Source: Variovorax sp. RA8 (GTDB lineage: Bacteria; Pseudomonadota; Gammaproteobacteria; Burkholderiales; Burkholderiaceae_C). From it: a stretch of 64,000 bases of DNA. Under the pieces are notes generated by a model, which ran no database searches, was not told the origin of the DNA, and saw nothing but the letters and a program-made list of their open reading frames with translations. Of the stretch, positions 21,079 through 33,236 are shown one piece after another. Each line of letters opens with the position of its first letter. Position 1 is the first letter of the stretch. A program made the position numbers and the translations under genes. Location of the stretch: assembly GCF_901827175.1 (NCBI RefSeq), contig NZ_LR594662.1, positions 1,674,001 through 1,738,000 of the forward strand, given 5' to 3'.

Positions 21079-21684
21079 ATGCAATCAGCCGGTGCCGCCA
21101 CCTTCGACGAAGCCTATTACCGGCGCTACTACTTCGACAAGAAGACCAAGGTGGTGGACCCGCAACATGTCGAGCGCTTGGGCGCGTTCGTCTGCGCCTA
21201 CCTGCGCTACCTGCGCGTGCCTGTAAGGCGAGTGCTGGACGTCGGGTGCGGCATCGGGCTGTGGCGCGACATCGTGGCGCGGCAATTCCCATTGGCCAGT
21301 TACCACGGCGTGGAGTTCAGCGAATACCTGTGCGGGCGCTACGGATGGGAGCGCGGCTCGGTGGTGGACTACCAGGCGGGGAAGCCTTTCGACTTCGTCA
21401 TCTGCCAGGGCGTGCTGCCCTATCTCAGCCCGCCGGATTTGAAGCGCGCCTTGCGCAACTTCAGCCTTCTGAGTCAGGGCGCCCTGTATGTGGAGGCCGT
21501 GACGCGCGAGGACTTCGCGCGCGACATCGTGGATGAAGACCTGACAGACCCGCACATCTTTCGCCACAGCGCCGAGGTGTACCGGCGCGGCCTTTCGCGT
21601 CACTTCCAGGAGGTGGGCGGCGGCGTGTGGCTGAGCCGGCAAGCCGAACTTCCACTGTTTGCCCTGGAGTGCGCAGCAGAATGA
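21079..21684 (+). CDS. Class I SAM-dependent methyltransferase
   Basis: A 201-residue cytoplasmic protein with the Rossmann-type motif I VLDVGCGIGLWRDI (about residue 54), an acidic motif II (GVEFSEYLC) and motif IV FDFVICQGVLPYLSPPDL. This is the Methyltransf_11/25 type that acts on small molecules or proteins; no substrate can be inferred. The ATG at 21079 has a good ribosome site (CGAGGAG). It is divergent from the AraC operon and convergent with ugd. A distinctive N-terminal DEAYYRRYYFDKKTKV stretch suggests a conserved subfamily. Confidence 0.8.
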   Translation: MQSAGAATFDEAYYRRYYFDKKTKVVDPQHVERLGAFVCAYLRYLRVPVRRVLDVGCGIGLWRDIVARQFPLASYHGVEFSEYLCGRYGWERGSVVDYQAGKPFDFVICQGVLPYLSPPDLKRALRNFSLLSQGALYVEAVTREDFARDIVDEDLTDPHIFRHSAEVYRRGLSRHFQEVGGGVWLSRQAELPLFALECAAE

Positions 21685-21739
21685 CGTCTCCCCGGAATTG
21701 CTGCAGGCGAAGGCGCGAGGAACGCAGCCGGTTGCAGCT

Positions 21740-23113
21740 TCAGCGGCTGTTGCGCCCGATGCCCTGGTAGATGACGCCGGCTTCCTTCATGATGCCAGGC
21801 TCGTAGAGGTTGCGGCCGTCGAAGATCACCGGTGACTTCATCAACGCCTTGAGTCGCTCCAGATTGGGGCTGCGGTAGGCCTTCCATTCGGTCACGATGA
21901 TCAGCGCGTCGGCATCGGCCAGCACCTCCAGCGGGTCCTTGGCCGAGGAGAAGCTGATGCGCTCCAGCAGCGCCGGCGCATCCGCGAAGTCCAGCTGAAG
22001 CACGCGCTTGGTCTCGTCGACCGCGATCGGGTCGTGCGCCACCACGCGCGCGCCGGCGCGCAGCAGCGTGTCGAGCACCACGCGGCTCGGGGCCTCGCGC
22101 ATGTCGTCGGTGTTGGGCTTGAAGGCCAGGCCCCACAGCGCGAAGCTGCGGCCGCTGAGGTCGGAACCGAAGCGGTCGAGCACCTTCTGCGTCAGCACGC
22201 GCTTCTGCTCGTCGTTGACCGCCTCGACCGACTCCAGCACTCGCAGCGTCTGCCCGTTCTCGCGCGCGATGCGCGTGAGCGCCTGGATGTCCTTCGGGAA
22301 GCAGCTGCCGCCGTAGCCGGTGCCGGCGTAGAGAAAGCTATAGCCGATGCGCGGGTCGGAGCCGATGCCCTGGCGCACCGCCTCGATGTCGGCGCCCACG
22401 CGGTCGGCCAGGTTGGCCAGCTCGTTCATGAAGCTGATGCGGGTGGCCAGCATCGCGTTGGCCGCGTACTTGGTGAACTCGGCGGAGCGCACGTCCATCA
22501 CGCGGGTGCGCTCGTGGTGGCGGTTGAAGGGCGCGTAGAGCTTGCGCATCGCCGCCAGCGCCTCGCGGCCGTTCTCGTCGTCGCTGTAGCCGATGACGAT
22601 GCGGTCGGGCCGCATGAAGTCCTCGACCGCCGCGCCTTCCTTGAGGAACTCGGGGTTGCTCACCACCGAGAAGCGCAGGTCGGGGCGGCCGCGCTTGTCG
22701 AGCTCCTCCTGGATCACGGCCGCGACCTTGTCGGCCGTGCCCACCGGCACTGTCGACTTGTCGACCACGACCTTGAATCCGTTCATGTACTTGCCGATGT
22801 TGCGCGCCGCCGCCAGCACGTATTGCAGGTCGGCGCTGCCGTCCTCGTCGGGCGGCGTTCCCACCGCGATGAACTGGATGTCGCCGTGCGCCACCGAGGC
22901 CTCGATGTCGGTCGAGAAGCGGAGGCGCTTCGCCGCGGCGTTCGATTCGACCAGGTCGCCGAGGCCCGGTTCGTAGATCGGGATGCCGCCCGCGTTGAGG
23001 GTGTCGATCTTGCGCTTGTCGACGTCCACGCACAGAACGTTGTTGCCGATGTCGGCGAGACAGGCGCCGGTGACAAGACCGACGTAGCCGGTACCGATGA
23101 TGGTGACGTTCAT
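21740..23113 (-). CDS. ugd: UDP-glucose 6-dehydrogenase
   Basis: Ugd oxidises UDP-glucose to UDP-glucuronate with two NAD+. The 457-residue product has the N-terminal dinucleotide motif [14 protein letters not shown], the catalytic cysteine block [12 protein letters not shown] (about residues 258-269), and the C-terminal UDP-binding domain with [18 protein letters not shown]. It is the last gene of a three-gene run: family 2 glycosyltransferase, UDP-glucuronate decarboxylase, ugd, with gaps of 9 and 4 bases. The operon therefore makes UDP-glucuronate and converts it to UDP-xylose for a surface polymer or lipopolysaccharide. Confidence 0.95.
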   Translation of the reverse strand: MNVTIIGTGYVGLVTGACLADIGNNVLCVDVDKRKIDTLNAGGIPIYEPGLGDLVESNAAAKRLRFSTDIEASVAHGDIQFIAVGTPPDEDGSADLQYVLAAARNIGKYMNGFKVVVDKSTVPVGTADKVAAVIQEELDKRGRPDLRFSVVSNPEFLKEGAAVEDFMRPDRIVIGYSDDENGREALAAMRKLYAPFNRHHERTRVMDVRSAEFTKYAANAMLATRISFMNELANLADRVGADIEAVRQGIGSDPRIGYSFLYAGTGYGGSCFPKDIQALTRIARENGQTLRVLESVEAVNDEQKRVLTQKVLDRFGSDLSGRSFALWGLAFKPNTDDMREAPSRVVLDTLLRAGARVVAHDPIAVDETKRVLQLDFADAPALLERISFSSAKDPLEVLADADALIIVTEWKAYRSPNLERLKALMKSPVIFDGRNLYEPGIMKEAGVIYQGIGRNSR

Positions 23114-23117
23114 GTGT

Positions 23118-24089
<972 letters not shown>

Positions 24090-24098
24090 GCTGTGAAA

Positions 24099-24986
24099 TC
24101 ACTCCATAGGGGGAATCGGTTGGGGGGCCTTGGCCTTCAGTTCAGCCGCCGGGCGCTGGGCCGTGCGCTGTTCGTACATCTTCGCGTCGACCAGCATGCG
24201 GAACCACAATGCCTGAAAAAAGGCGAAATAGAAGCCGGTGGTGCCGTCCAGGAAGCCAAGCCGGAAGACGTAGCGGTAGATGAAGTAGCTGAGCGAGCGC
24301 AGCCCGGTCGGCAGCTTGTAGTAGATCTCCTTGATGAAGCGCGTGCGCTCGCGCGCGTCGCCCATCAGCCGGGGCTTCAGCACATTGTCGGCGGCCAGGC
24401 GCGGGCCCAGCTTCTCCTTGGCCTCGGCGTCGCTCCAGCGGTTGTGGCTGGCAATCCAGTCGGTGAGCCGGGCCGAATTCTTGTCGTGCATGAAGCCCTG
24501 GAGGCGGCCGGGCGTGGCGGTGCTGATGAAGTGCTGGTCGTAGAGCCGCGACTCGCAGCGCCCGGCGCCTGAGCGGAACAGCCGCAGGTGCCAGGGGTTG
24601 ACGCCCGAGAAGCGCAGCATCTTGCCCATGAAGTAGTCGCGCCGGCGCAGCATGTAGGCGTCGAAGCGCGGCGTGCCGGCGAGCAAGGCCCGGATCTCTC
24701 CCACCGCCTGGTCATCCAGCACCTCGTCGGCGTCCAGGTGCAGTTGCCAGCGGCAGGTCCCCTCGATCTGCGAGATCGCCCAGTTGCGCTGGTCGCTGTA
24801 GTTGGAGAAGGGCCGCTGCACCACGGTGCAGCCCAGTTCCTCGAGGAGGGCGACGGTGTTGTCCGTCGAATGCGAGTCGACCACGAAGACACTCGGGCTC
24901 ACCTTCTTCGCCTGCGACACGGTCTCCCGGATGATCGAGGCGGAATTGAAGGTCAGGATGACGACGACGCAGGAGTTTTGTTCCAT
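24099..24986 (-). CDS. Family 2 glycosyltransferase (WaaE/KdtX-like)
   Basis: A 295-residue GT-A fold enzyme. The N-terminus has the strand VVVILTFNSA, the DSHSTDNT nucleotide motif, SDQRNWAIS and the metal-binding LDADEVL. This combination is typical of the small family 2 transferases around lipopolysaccharide core genes. The C-terminal third has amphipathic stretches but no clear membrane segment. It is the first gene of the operon with UDP-xylose synthase and ugd, so a pentose or uronic acid from those enzymes could be the donor; that is inference. Confidence 0.85.
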   Translation of the reverse strand: MEQNSCVVVILTFNSASIIRETVSQAKKVSPSVFVVDSHSTDNTVALLEELGCTVVQRPFSNYSDQRNWAISQIEGTCRWQLHLDADEVLDDQAVGEIRALLAGTPRFDAYMLRRRDYFMGKMLRFSGVNPWHLRLFRSGAGRCESRLYDQHFISTATPGRLQGFMHDKNSARLTDWIASHNRWSDAEAKEKLGPRLAADNVLKPRLMGDARERTRFIKEIYYKLPTGLRSLSYFIYRYVFRLGFLDGTTGFYFAFFQALWFRMLVDAKMYEQRTAQRPAAELKAKAPQPIPPME

Positions 24987-25147
24987 GGATGGGGTCGGCT
25001 GGCGGGCTTCGGCAACACAGGTTGCCCGGCACTTTGTTGCAATGCAATGCCAAACTTTAGCACTACAGTTTTACAAATAGCCACAAAGCTGACGGCAGAC
25101 CAGGGGTAAACCCGAGGAGACGGTTTCTGAGGAGGCCCCGGGGGAGC

Positions 25148-26545
<1,398 letters not shown>

Positions 26546-26598
26546 GGGGTGTGAACCGGTTGGGAGGCAATAATGGGTTTGCACCCGATCTTTGCTTG

Positions 26599-27663
26599 AT
26601 GCGCAGCCCATCGATTTTATCGACCACCCCTCAGGCGCCGTCCCCGGCACGGACCCGCGGACCTGCGCGCGCCGGCGCCGCGATCTTCGATGCCTGCCAG
26701 ATCGGCGTGGTGCTGCGCACCGTGATGTTCGTCGAGGCGGTGGTGGCGGCCGCCACCTTGTTCCAGGCGCCCACGCCGTCCGAGTGGCTGATGCTGCTGG
26801 CCACCGTGACCGGTGGCGCCCTGCCGGCCACGCTGCTGTGGCTGCTGGCGGCCTGCTGGCTCAAGAAGCTGCTGGGCCGCCTGCCGCGCGCCGGGCAGTA
26901 CGCGGCCGGAGCGCTGCTCGGGGCCGTCGCCGCACTCTATGGCTGCGGCCTGCTGCGGCTCACCGGCGTGGTGGGCAGCGCGCCGTGGATCGCCAGCGCC
27001 CTGGCGGGGGCGATGTTCGCGGCGCTGGTGATGGCCGCGCTGGTGCTGCGCGCGCGCGGCCAGACGCCCGCGGCCATGACCGCGCGCCTGGAGGAGCTGC
27101 AGTCGCGCATCCGTCCGCACTTTCTCTTCAACACCCTGAACAGCGCCATCGCGCTCGTTCGCGAGGAGCCGGCCAAGGCCGAGGCCATGCTGGAAGACCT
27201 GAGCGAGCTGTTCCGCCACGCCCTGGCGGATGCGGGCGAATCGGTCACCCTGGCCGACGAGATCTCGCTGGCCGAGCGCTACCTGGCGATCGAGCAGGTC
27301 CGCTTCGGGGAGCGGCTGCGCATCCGCTGGGACATCGACCCCGCTGCCAACGGCGCGCGCCTGCCGCCCCTGCTGCTGCAGCCACTGGTCGAGAACGCGG
27401 TCAAGCATGGCGTCGAGCCCAGCCCCGAGGGCGCGAAGATCCGCATCCGAACCGAGCGCCGCGGCGGCATGGCAGTCATCGAGGTGGTCAACAGCCTGCC
27501 GCCGCTGCGCTGGGCCGACGAGCCCCTGCCGCGCGGCCACGGCATCGCGCTGGCCAACGTGCGCGACCGGCTGCACCTGCTGCACGACGTGCAGGCGCAG
27601 TTCAGCGCCGGCATGGAGCAAAAGGCCTACCGCGTGCGCATCGCCATTCCGGTACAAGCGTGA
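26599..27663 (+). CDS. algZ: LytS/AlgZ-type membrane sensor histidine kinase
   Basis: A 354-residue sensor kinase with about four predicted membrane segments in the first 150 residues and a His_kinase domain of the LytS/YehU class. The phospho-acceptor is His174 in [11 protein letters not shown], and the ATP site shows [14 protein letters not shown] and [13 protein letters not shown]. The response regulator gene follows after 13 bases. The place beside argH matches algZ (fimS) of Pseudomonas, whose partner controls alginate and twitching motility. ATG at 26599 is used; an upstream in-frame start at 26551 is less likely because it is close to the argH start. Confidence 0.85.
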   Translation: MRSPSILSTTPQAPSPARTRGPARAGAAIFDACQIGVVLRTVMFVEAVVAAATLFQAPTPSEWLMLLATVTGGALPATLLWLLAACWLKKLLGRLPRAGQYAAGALLGAVAALYGCGLLRLTGVVGSAPWIASALAGAMFAALVMAALVLRARGQTPAAMTARLEELQSRIRPHFLFNTLNSAIALVREEPAKAEAMLEDLSELFRHALADAGESVTLADEISLAERYLAIEQVRFGERLRIRWDIDPAANGARLPPLLLQPLVENAVKHGVEPSPEGAKIRIRTERRGGMAVIEVVNSLPPLRWADEPLPRGHGIALANVRDRLHLLHDVQAQFSAGMEQKAYRVRIAIPVQA

Positions 27664-27676
27664 GAAATCCACACCC

Positions 27677-28432
27677 ATGCATGTCCTTCGCACCCTGATC
27701 GTCGACGATGAAACGCTGGCCCGGTCGCGGCTGCGCACGCTGCTGGCCGACTGCCGCGCGCCGGCGGCCGAAGTGGTGGGCGAGGCGGCCAACGGCGCCG
27801 ACGCCCAGGCGCAGCTGCTCACCGCGGACCTGGACCTGGACCTGGTGCTGCTCGACATCCACATGCCCGGCATCGACGGCATCGAGCTGGCGCGCAGTCT
27901 GCGCCAGCGCCCCGGCGCGCCCGCGGTGGTGTTCGTCACCGCCCATGCGACCCACGCCGTCACGGCCTTCGAGCTCGAGGCGGTCGACTACCTCACCAAG
28001 CCCGTGCGGGCCGAGCGGCTGCAGCAGGCGCTGCAGAAGGCGGCGCGCTCGCTGCGGGAGCGGCGCGGCCCGATGACCAACGTGCCGCAGGAGGTGCTGC
28101 TGATCCAGGACCGCGGCCGGACCGAGCGCGTGCTGCTGTCCGACGTGCTCTATCTCAAGTCCGAGTACAAGTACCTCACCGTGCGCACCGCAGCGCGCAG
28201 CCACATCTACGACGGCTCGCTGGCCGAGTTCGAGGAGCGCTACCCGGCGCGCTTCGTGCGCGTGCACCGCAACGCGCTGGTGGCGCGCCAGGCGATCCGC
28301 GCGCTCCAGAAGTACGACGACGGCGAGGACGCCGAAGGCTGGGCACTGCGCCTTGACGGCATTCCCGAGCCGGTGGTGGTGTCGCGGCGTCAGCTGGCGG
28401 CGGTGCGCGAAGCGCTAAAGGATCCGCGATGA
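27677..28432 (+). CDS. algR: LytTR-type response regulator (AlgR-like)
   Basis: A 251-residue response regulator. The receiver domain holds the acidic pair DD at residues 10-11, the phosphorylation site Asp60 (VLLDIHMPG), a Thr in FVTAH and the Lys of LTKPVRAE. The C-terminal half is a LytTR DNA-binding domain (LSDVLYLKSEYKYLTVRT, then RYPARFVRVHRNALVAR). Its stop overlaps the AI-2E permease start by four bases. AlgR of Pseudomonas lies in the same argH-algZ-algR order and regulates type IV pili, and pilBCD are elsewhere in this window; whether they are targets here is unknown. Confidence 0.88.
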   Translation: MHVLRTLIVDDETLARSRLRTLLADCRAPAAEVVGEAANGADAQAQLLTADLDLDLVLLDIHMPGIDGIELARSLRQRPGAPAVVFVTAHATHAVTAFELEAVDYLTKPVRAERLQQALQKAARSLRERRGPMTNVPQEVLLIQDRGRTERVLLSDVLYLKSEYKYLTVRTAARSHIYDGSLAEFEERYPARFVRVHRNALVARQAIRALQKYDDGEDAEGWALRLDGIPEPVVVSRRQLAAVREALKDPR

Positions 28433-29649
28433 ACGACGAAGTTGCACCCAAGGCCGCAGAGCCGCCGGCAGAGCCGCCGCCACCACCGCTCTCGCCCGAG
28501 CAGGAGCGGACCGTGGCGGCAGCAGCCGAGTCCCCCGAGCCCGAGCGCGTACTGCTGCACATGCCGGTCGACGTCCGCAGCGCTGCGCTGGTCGTGCTCT
28601 GCGTGCTGGCGATCGTGTTCGCGCTGCACTGGGCCAAGGCCGTGTTCGTTCCGCTGATGCTGAGCCTGCTGCTGACCTATGCGCTCGCGCCGCTGGTGGA
28701 CTTGCTGGAACGCTGGAGGCTCTCCCGCTGGATTGCCGCTGCCGTGATCCTGCTCGGGCTCGGCGGTGGGATGGGCTGGACCGGCTATTCGCTCTCCGGC
28801 AGCGCCACCGAGCTGCTCGATACGCTGCCTGTGGCGGCCCAGAAGCTGCGCACGGCCATGCGCGGCGGCAGGAGCACCGATCCCAGCGCGCTCGACACCG
28901 TGCAGAAGGCGGCCGCCCAGCTCGAGCAGGCGGCCGAGGAGAACTCGGCCAAGGTCGCGGCGCGCAAGGGCGTGGCGCGCGTGGTCATCGAGCGGCCGGC
29001 CTTCAACGTGCGCGACTACCTCTGGAGCGGCACGGTCGGGCTGATCGCTGCCCTCGGGCAGCTCACGCTGGTCGTCTTCCTGACCTATTTCGCGCTCGGC
29101 TCGGGCGACACCTTCCGCCGCAAGCTGGTGAAGATCACCGGCCCGAGCCTGCAGAAGAAAAAAATCACCGTCCACGTGCTCGACGACATCACGCAGCATA
29201 TCGAGCGCTACCTGCTGGTGCAGATCCTCACCAGCGCGCTCGTCGGCGTCGCCACCGGCCTGGCCTTCTGGGCCATGGGGCTGGAGAACGCGGCCGTGTG
29301 GGGCATCGTCGCCGGCGTGACCAACCTGATTCCCTACATCGGCTCCGTGATCGTGATGGCCGCCGCCGGCCTGGTGGCCTTCCTGCAGTTCAACAGCATC
29401 CAGATGGCGCTGCTGGTCGGGGGGGTCTCGCTGGTGATCCACACGCTGGTGGGCAACCTGCTGGTGCCCTGGCTCACCAGCCGGACCAGCCGCATGAACC
29501 CGGTGGCGGTGTTCGTGGGCGTGATCTTCTGGGGCTGGCTCTGGGGCATCTGGGGGCTGCTGCTGGGCATCCCGATCATGATGGTGGTGAAGGCCATCTG
29601 CGACCGGGTGGAAGACCTGCAGCCGATCGGGGAGTTGCTGGGGGATTAG
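28429..29649 (+). CDS. AI-2E/PerM family transporter
   Basis: A 406-residue inner-membrane protein of the AI-2E exporter/PerM family with about eight membrane segments and a central non-membrane region (about residues 125-205). The conserved NLIPYIGSVIVM and WGWLWGIWGLLLGIPIMMVVK motifs of the family are visible near the C-terminus. The first 40 residues are rich in Pro, Glu and Ala and probably disordered. Transport of autoinducer-2 is shown only for a few members, and others are sodium/proton antiporters, so the substrate is open. The start overlaps the response regulator stop, which predicts co-expression with AlgZ/AlgR. Confidence 0.85.
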   Translation: MNDEVAPKAAEPPAEPPPPPLSPEQERTVAAAAESPEPERVLLHMPVDVRSAALVVLCVLAIVFALHWAKAVFVPLMLSLLLTYALAPLVDLLERWRLSRWIAAAVILLGLGGGMGWTGYSLSGSATELLDTLPVAAQKLRTAMRGGRSTDPSALDTVQKAAAQLEQAAEENSAKVAARKGVARVVIERPAFNVRDYLWSGTVGLIAALGQLTLVVFLTYFALGSGDTFRRKLVKITGPSLQKKKITVHVLDDITQHIERYLLVQILTSALVGVATGLAFWAMGLENAAVWGIVAGVTNLIPYIGSVIVMAAAGLVAFLQFNSIQMALLVGGVSLVIHTLVGNLLVPWLTSRTSRMNPVAVFVGVIFWGWLWGIWGLLLGIPIMMVVKAICDRVEDLQPIGELLGD

Positions 29650-29686
29650 GCGCTGGAACCGCGCACCCGATGTGGTCGTTCTCGCC

Positions 29687-30124
29687 TCAGGCGTCGATGT
29701 CGATCAGTGCCAGACCGGTCTCGCGGTTGCACGTCTTGCGCAAATAGCCTGGCGACTCGACCAGCAACACTTCGAGCGTCGGGCGTACCGTGGCCTGCAG
29801 CAAATGACCGCCGATCGTGCTGCCGTCGCGCCGCCCAAGGACGGCATGGGCATGGACCTTCGGCGCATTGCCATCCAGCGCGATATCGCCGTTGAGAGAG
29901 AGCACCTCGACTTGCTCTTCCACGGGTATTCGCTCGTAGTCCTTTCGCTCCCAATCGAAGTACCCGAGAACCGCGTGCTGCAGCGCGCCGATCGCGCTGA
30001 AGCGGCTGGCCGACAACGCATTCTCTTTCGCGAACCGCTCGAGGATCGGGACGATGTCGTCGCCCTTTTCGAAGATGAGCGCAATGGTTCGCTCCGGGGC
30101 TTCATTGAGGATCTTGGATTTCAT
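29687..30124 (-). CDS. PPC (DUF296) domain protein
   Basis: A 145-residue protein consisting of one PPC domain (plants and prokaryotes conserved), the fold also found in plant AT-hook nuclear proteins. The conserved metal-binding histidines are visible in APKVHAHAVLG and GGHLLQATV, after the ISAIGALQ-like stretch RFSAIGALQHAVLGYFD. Prokaryotic members form trimers and bind a metal; a DNA-binding role is proposed from the fold but not proven. It is convergent with the AI-2E permease gene. A DUF3606 gene lies 71 bases upstream on the same strand. Confidence 0.85.
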   Translation of the reverse strand: MKSKILNEAPERTIALIFEKGDDIVPILERFAKENALSASRFSAIGALQHAVLGYFDWERKDYERIPVEEQVEVLSLNGDIALDGNAPKVHAHAVLGRRDGSTIGGHLLQATVRPTLEVLLVESPGYLRKTCNRETGLALIDIDA

Positions 30125-30195
30125 CGGATCGATCTCCTGTGAGGCCGTGGACGGGGCTGGTGCGCCGAAGTGCGCCTGCGTTTCATCTCAGGGCT

Positions 30196-30405
30196 TCAAG
30201 GCTTGCCGTCCACTCGTTGTTCGTTGCTTGAACTGCGAGTTCCCTTCAAGTGAAGCTCCACATCCGCGACTCGGCTTCCAACGGCCTTGACCGCGTCCCG
30301 GATCTGCTGGGGTGTCGCGTCGAATCGCTTGGCAAGATCTTCTACCGCACTGCTGGAACTGACATCGATGCTTTCGGCTTGTGACGAGGCTTCATGTTGC
30401 GGCAT
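30196..30405 (-). CDS. DUF3606 domain small protein
   Basis: A 69-residue hydrophilic protein with the DUF3606 pattern: VEDLAKRFDATPQQIRDAVK followed by VGSRVADVELHLKG, which looks like a small helical, possibly helix-turn-helix, module. These proteins are common in Rhizobiales and Burkholderiales and have no established function. The ATG at 30405 begins the conserved MPQHEA region. It is on the same strand as the PPC gene. The 245 bases upstream (30406-30650) show no convincing gene, though a short minus-strand frame without ATG ends at 30499 (reading EWASHIGSWINK). Confidence 0.7.
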   Translation of the reverse strand: MPQHEASSQAESIDVSSSSAVEDLAKRFDATPQQIRDAVKAVGSRVADVELHLKGTRSSSNEQRVDGKP

Positions 30406-30650
30406 AGGAATCCTTGAAAAGGGGGGGGCGCCTGCCAAGCTAGAACACGACATGGGAAACCATGTCGGCGCGAGGCGCAACTGGCGCAGCGTGAATTCCT
30501 ACTTGTTGATCCACGACCCGATGTGCGACGCCCATTCAGGGCTGCCCGGCCTCGTGTTCCTTCCCAAGACAGGCTGAAGCCGCAGCGCCGGGCCGGCTTC
30601 GAAGTCGGCGTCTTTGCCGCGTCCTTGACGTCGTGACGTGCGATCCTGAT

Positions 30651-31976
30651 TCAATGCTCGTGATGCAGATAGCTCGCTTGCCGAGGCAGCCGCAAGCTCA
30701 CGAGAAAAGCGATCACCATCATCGCCGTGACATACCAGAAGAAGGCCGACTCGTGCCCCAGCGCCTTGAGCCCCAGCGCGACATATTCGGCCGAGCCGCC
30801 GAAGATCGCGTTGGCCACCGCATAGGCCAGGCCCACGCCGAGGGCGCGCACCTCGGGCGGGAACATCTCGGCCTTCACGATGCCGCTGATCGAGGTGTAG
30901 AAGCTCACGATCGCCAGCGCCAGGATGATGAGCGCGAAGGCCGCCACGGGGTTCGTCACGTGCTGCAGCGACGTGAGGATGGGCACCGTCGCCAGCGCGC
31001 CCAGCGCGCCGAACAGCAGCATGTTGTTGCGCCGGCCGATGCGGTCGGACAGCGCGCCGAAGACGGGCTGCATGCACATGTAGACGAACAGGGCGCAGGT
31101 CATCACGTAGCTGGTGGTCTTGATCGGCAGCTTCACCGTATTGACCAGGTACTTCTGCATGTAGGTCGTGAACGTGTAGAAGATCAGCGAGCCGCCGGCG
31201 GTGAAGCCGAGCACCGTGAAAAAGGCCGCCTTGTGGTGGCGGAACAAGCCCGCGAGCGTGCCGGCCTCCTTGTTGGTGCGGCTTTCGGAGCTCGAGGTCT
31301 CGTGCAGCTGGCGGCGCAGCTGCATCGCCACCACGGCGGTGATGGCGCCGATTACGAAGGGGATGCGCCAGCCCCAGGCCCTGAGCTCGGACTCGCTCAG
31401 CAATTGCTCCAGGACCACGATCACCAGCACCGCGAGCAGCTGGCCGCCGATCAGCGTGACGTACTGGAAAGAAGAGAAGAAGCCGCGCTGCCCCTTGAGC
31501 GCCACCTCGCTCATGTAGGTTGCGGTGGTGCCGTACTCGCCGCCCACCGACAGGCCCTGGAACAGCCGCGCGACCAGCAGCAGCGCGGGCGCCCAGGCAC
31601 CGATGCTGTCGTAGGTCGGCAGGCAGGCGATGGCCAGCGAGCCCGCGCACATCATCGTGACCGAGATCACCATCGAGGTCTTGCGGCCGTTGCGGTCGGC
31701 GATGCGGCCGAACAGCCAGCCGCCGATCGGCCGCATCAGGAAGCCGGCCGCGAACACGCCCGCGGTATTGAGCAACTGAACGGTGGGATCGGACTTGGGG
31801 AAGAAGGACGAGGCGAAGTAGATCGCCGAGAAGGCGTAGACGTAGAAGTCGAACCACTCGACGAGATTGCCGGAGGAGGCGCCGACGATGGCGAAGATCC
31901 TGCGGCGCTTTTCTTCGGCGGTGTAGTGTGTTGCGGGCTGCTGGGGTGTGCCGGGAACGGGCGTGACTGCACTCAT
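30651..31976 (-). CDS. MHS-family metabolite:H+ symporter (major facilitator)
   Basis: A 441-residue, twelve-segment major facilitator. It has the metabolite:H+ symporter hallmarks: [16 protein letters not shown] at the first membrane segment, the loop 2-3 motif [13 protein letters not shown], and [17 protein letters not shown] at segments 4-5. Relatives carry alpha-ketoglutarate, proline/betaine, citrate or shikimate; the closest style is the KgtP/ShiA-like group, but the substrate is not decided by sequence. It is transcribed alone, divergent from the broken hydrolase gene; 144 bases (31977-32120) lie between. Confidence 0.87.
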   Translation of the reverse strand: MSAVTPVPGTPQQPATHYTAEEKRRRIFAIVGASSGNLVEWFDFYVYAFSAIYFASSFFPKSDPTVQLLNTAGVFAAGFLMRPIGGWLFGRIADRNGRKTSMVISVTMMCAGSLAIACLPTYDSIGAWAPALLLVARLFQGLSVGGEYGTTATYMSEVALKGQRGFFSSFQYVTLIGGQLLAVLVIVVLEQLLSESELRAWGWRIPFVIGAITAVVAMQLRRQLHETSSSESRTNKEAGTLAGLFRHHKAAFFTVLGFTAGGSLIFYTFTTYMQKYLVNTVKLPIKTTSYVMTCALFVYMCMQPVFGALSDRIGRRNNMLLFGALGALATVPILTSLQHVTNPVAAFALIILALAIVSFYTSISGIVKAEMFPPEVRALGVGLAYAVANAIFGGSAEYVALGLKALGHESAFFWYVTAMMVIAFLVSLRLPRQASYLHHEH

Positions 31977-32120
31977 GATTGCATCTTGGCGTGTTGTTAT
32001 GGCCCGATCGATTCTGCGCGGCGGCGTGAAGTCGCGCTGTCGGCCGACGCTTTATCCAGGCTCGCACGATTGGAATAGAGCCCGTATCTTCGGGTCGCTG
32101 CTGAACGGAGTGATGCTTCG

Positions 32121-33228
32121 ATGAGGACAACAACGAAGAACCTCGTGCTTGCGCTGCTGCTGCAAGGACCTGGAGCGCTGGGCCGTCACGGTGAAGGCCG
32201 GCTACGCCTGGGCGGGCTCGACCTACCGGCGCGGCGGCTACGGCGTGACGGAGCGGCTGCGCCAGCTCTTCGTGAGGCACTTCGGCTCGCCGCGCCGCAC
32301 GCTGTTGCACGGGCAGAGCTACTGCGGTGCCGTGGCCTCGAAGGCCGCAGACCTCTATGCCTCCGTCGGCGGCAAGCCCGGCCCCTTCGACGGCGTGCTG
32401 CTGACCAATGGCGTGCTCGGCGGCGGCAACAGCGCCTACGAGTTCCGGCTGGACCTGCGCGTGGTCTACCAGTACGTCTGCCGCAACCATCCGCGGCCCG
32501 AGGAGCCGCAATACCCGCTGTGGATGGGCCTGCCCAAGGATTCGACGCTCACGCGCGCCGAGCTGGCGGAGCGCGTCAAGGCGTGCACCGGCGTGGGGCT
32601 GCCGGCGGCGCAGCGCACGCCCGAACAGGCCGCGCGACTCAGGACCGTCACCTCGGTCGTGAAGGTTCCCGAGCGCACGCTGCTCGCCCATCTCAACTGG
32701 GCCACCTGGCTGTTCCAGGACCTGGTGCAGGAGCGCCTGGGCGGGCGCAATCCTTTCGGCAACATCGGCGTGGTCTACCAGGGCTCGGCCGACGACGCGG
32801 CGCTCAACGCCGGCGTGCTGCGTTATGCGGCCGACCCGCAGGCCCAGGGCGCGCTGGCGCTCGACAGCCGGCCCACCGGCCGCACCTCGCTGCCTACGCT
32901 GACGCTGCACGCGATCCACGACCCCACCGCCTTCGTCGAACTGGAGAGCGCCTACCGCGCCATCCGCGAGAGTGCGGGGACGGCCGATCGCCTGGTGCAG
33001 AGCTTCAGCGACGAGTCCGAGCACAGCTACCTGGGCGAGCCCGAGTACCCCGCGCTCTTCGCCGCACTGCTCGACTGGATCGACAAGGGCGACAAGCCCA
33101 CGCCGGCTTCGCTGGCCGTCCGCTGCGCGGCCTTCGAACCGAACTTCGACAACGGCGGCAAGGACCGCTGCCGCTTCAGGCCCGAGTACCGCCCCGCGCC
33201 GCTGGAATCGCGCGTGCCGGCGCGTTGA
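32121..33228 (+). pseudogene. Alpha/beta hydrolase, internally deleted and out of frame
   Basis: From 32121 an ATG starts a signal-peptide-like segment MRTTTKNLVLALLL. At about 32160 this runs, in a different reading frame, straight into the middle of a hydrolase (CKDLERWAVTVKAGYAW...), which stays open to 33228. The hydrolase part has a nucleophile elbow GQSYCG and a late SEHSYL histidine block, so it is an alpha/beta hydrolase lacking its N-terminal strands. The simplest reading is a deletion that removed the segment between signal peptide and core and shifted the frame. A TTG-started product of 359 residues from 32149 would lack export and part of the fold, so function is unlikely. Confidence 0.7.
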
Positions 33229-33236
33229 TTAGGCCC

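Noticed and set aside
25037..25053. Sigma-54-like promoter TTGGCATTGCATTGCAA before the family 2 glycosyltransferase
   Set aside because: The GG and GC elements are nine bases apart, not ten as required, so the resemblance is probably accidental.
30499..30648. Small minus-strand gene ending EWASHIGSWINK
   Set aside because: No ATG or ribosome site and no recognised family; only a TTG could start it.
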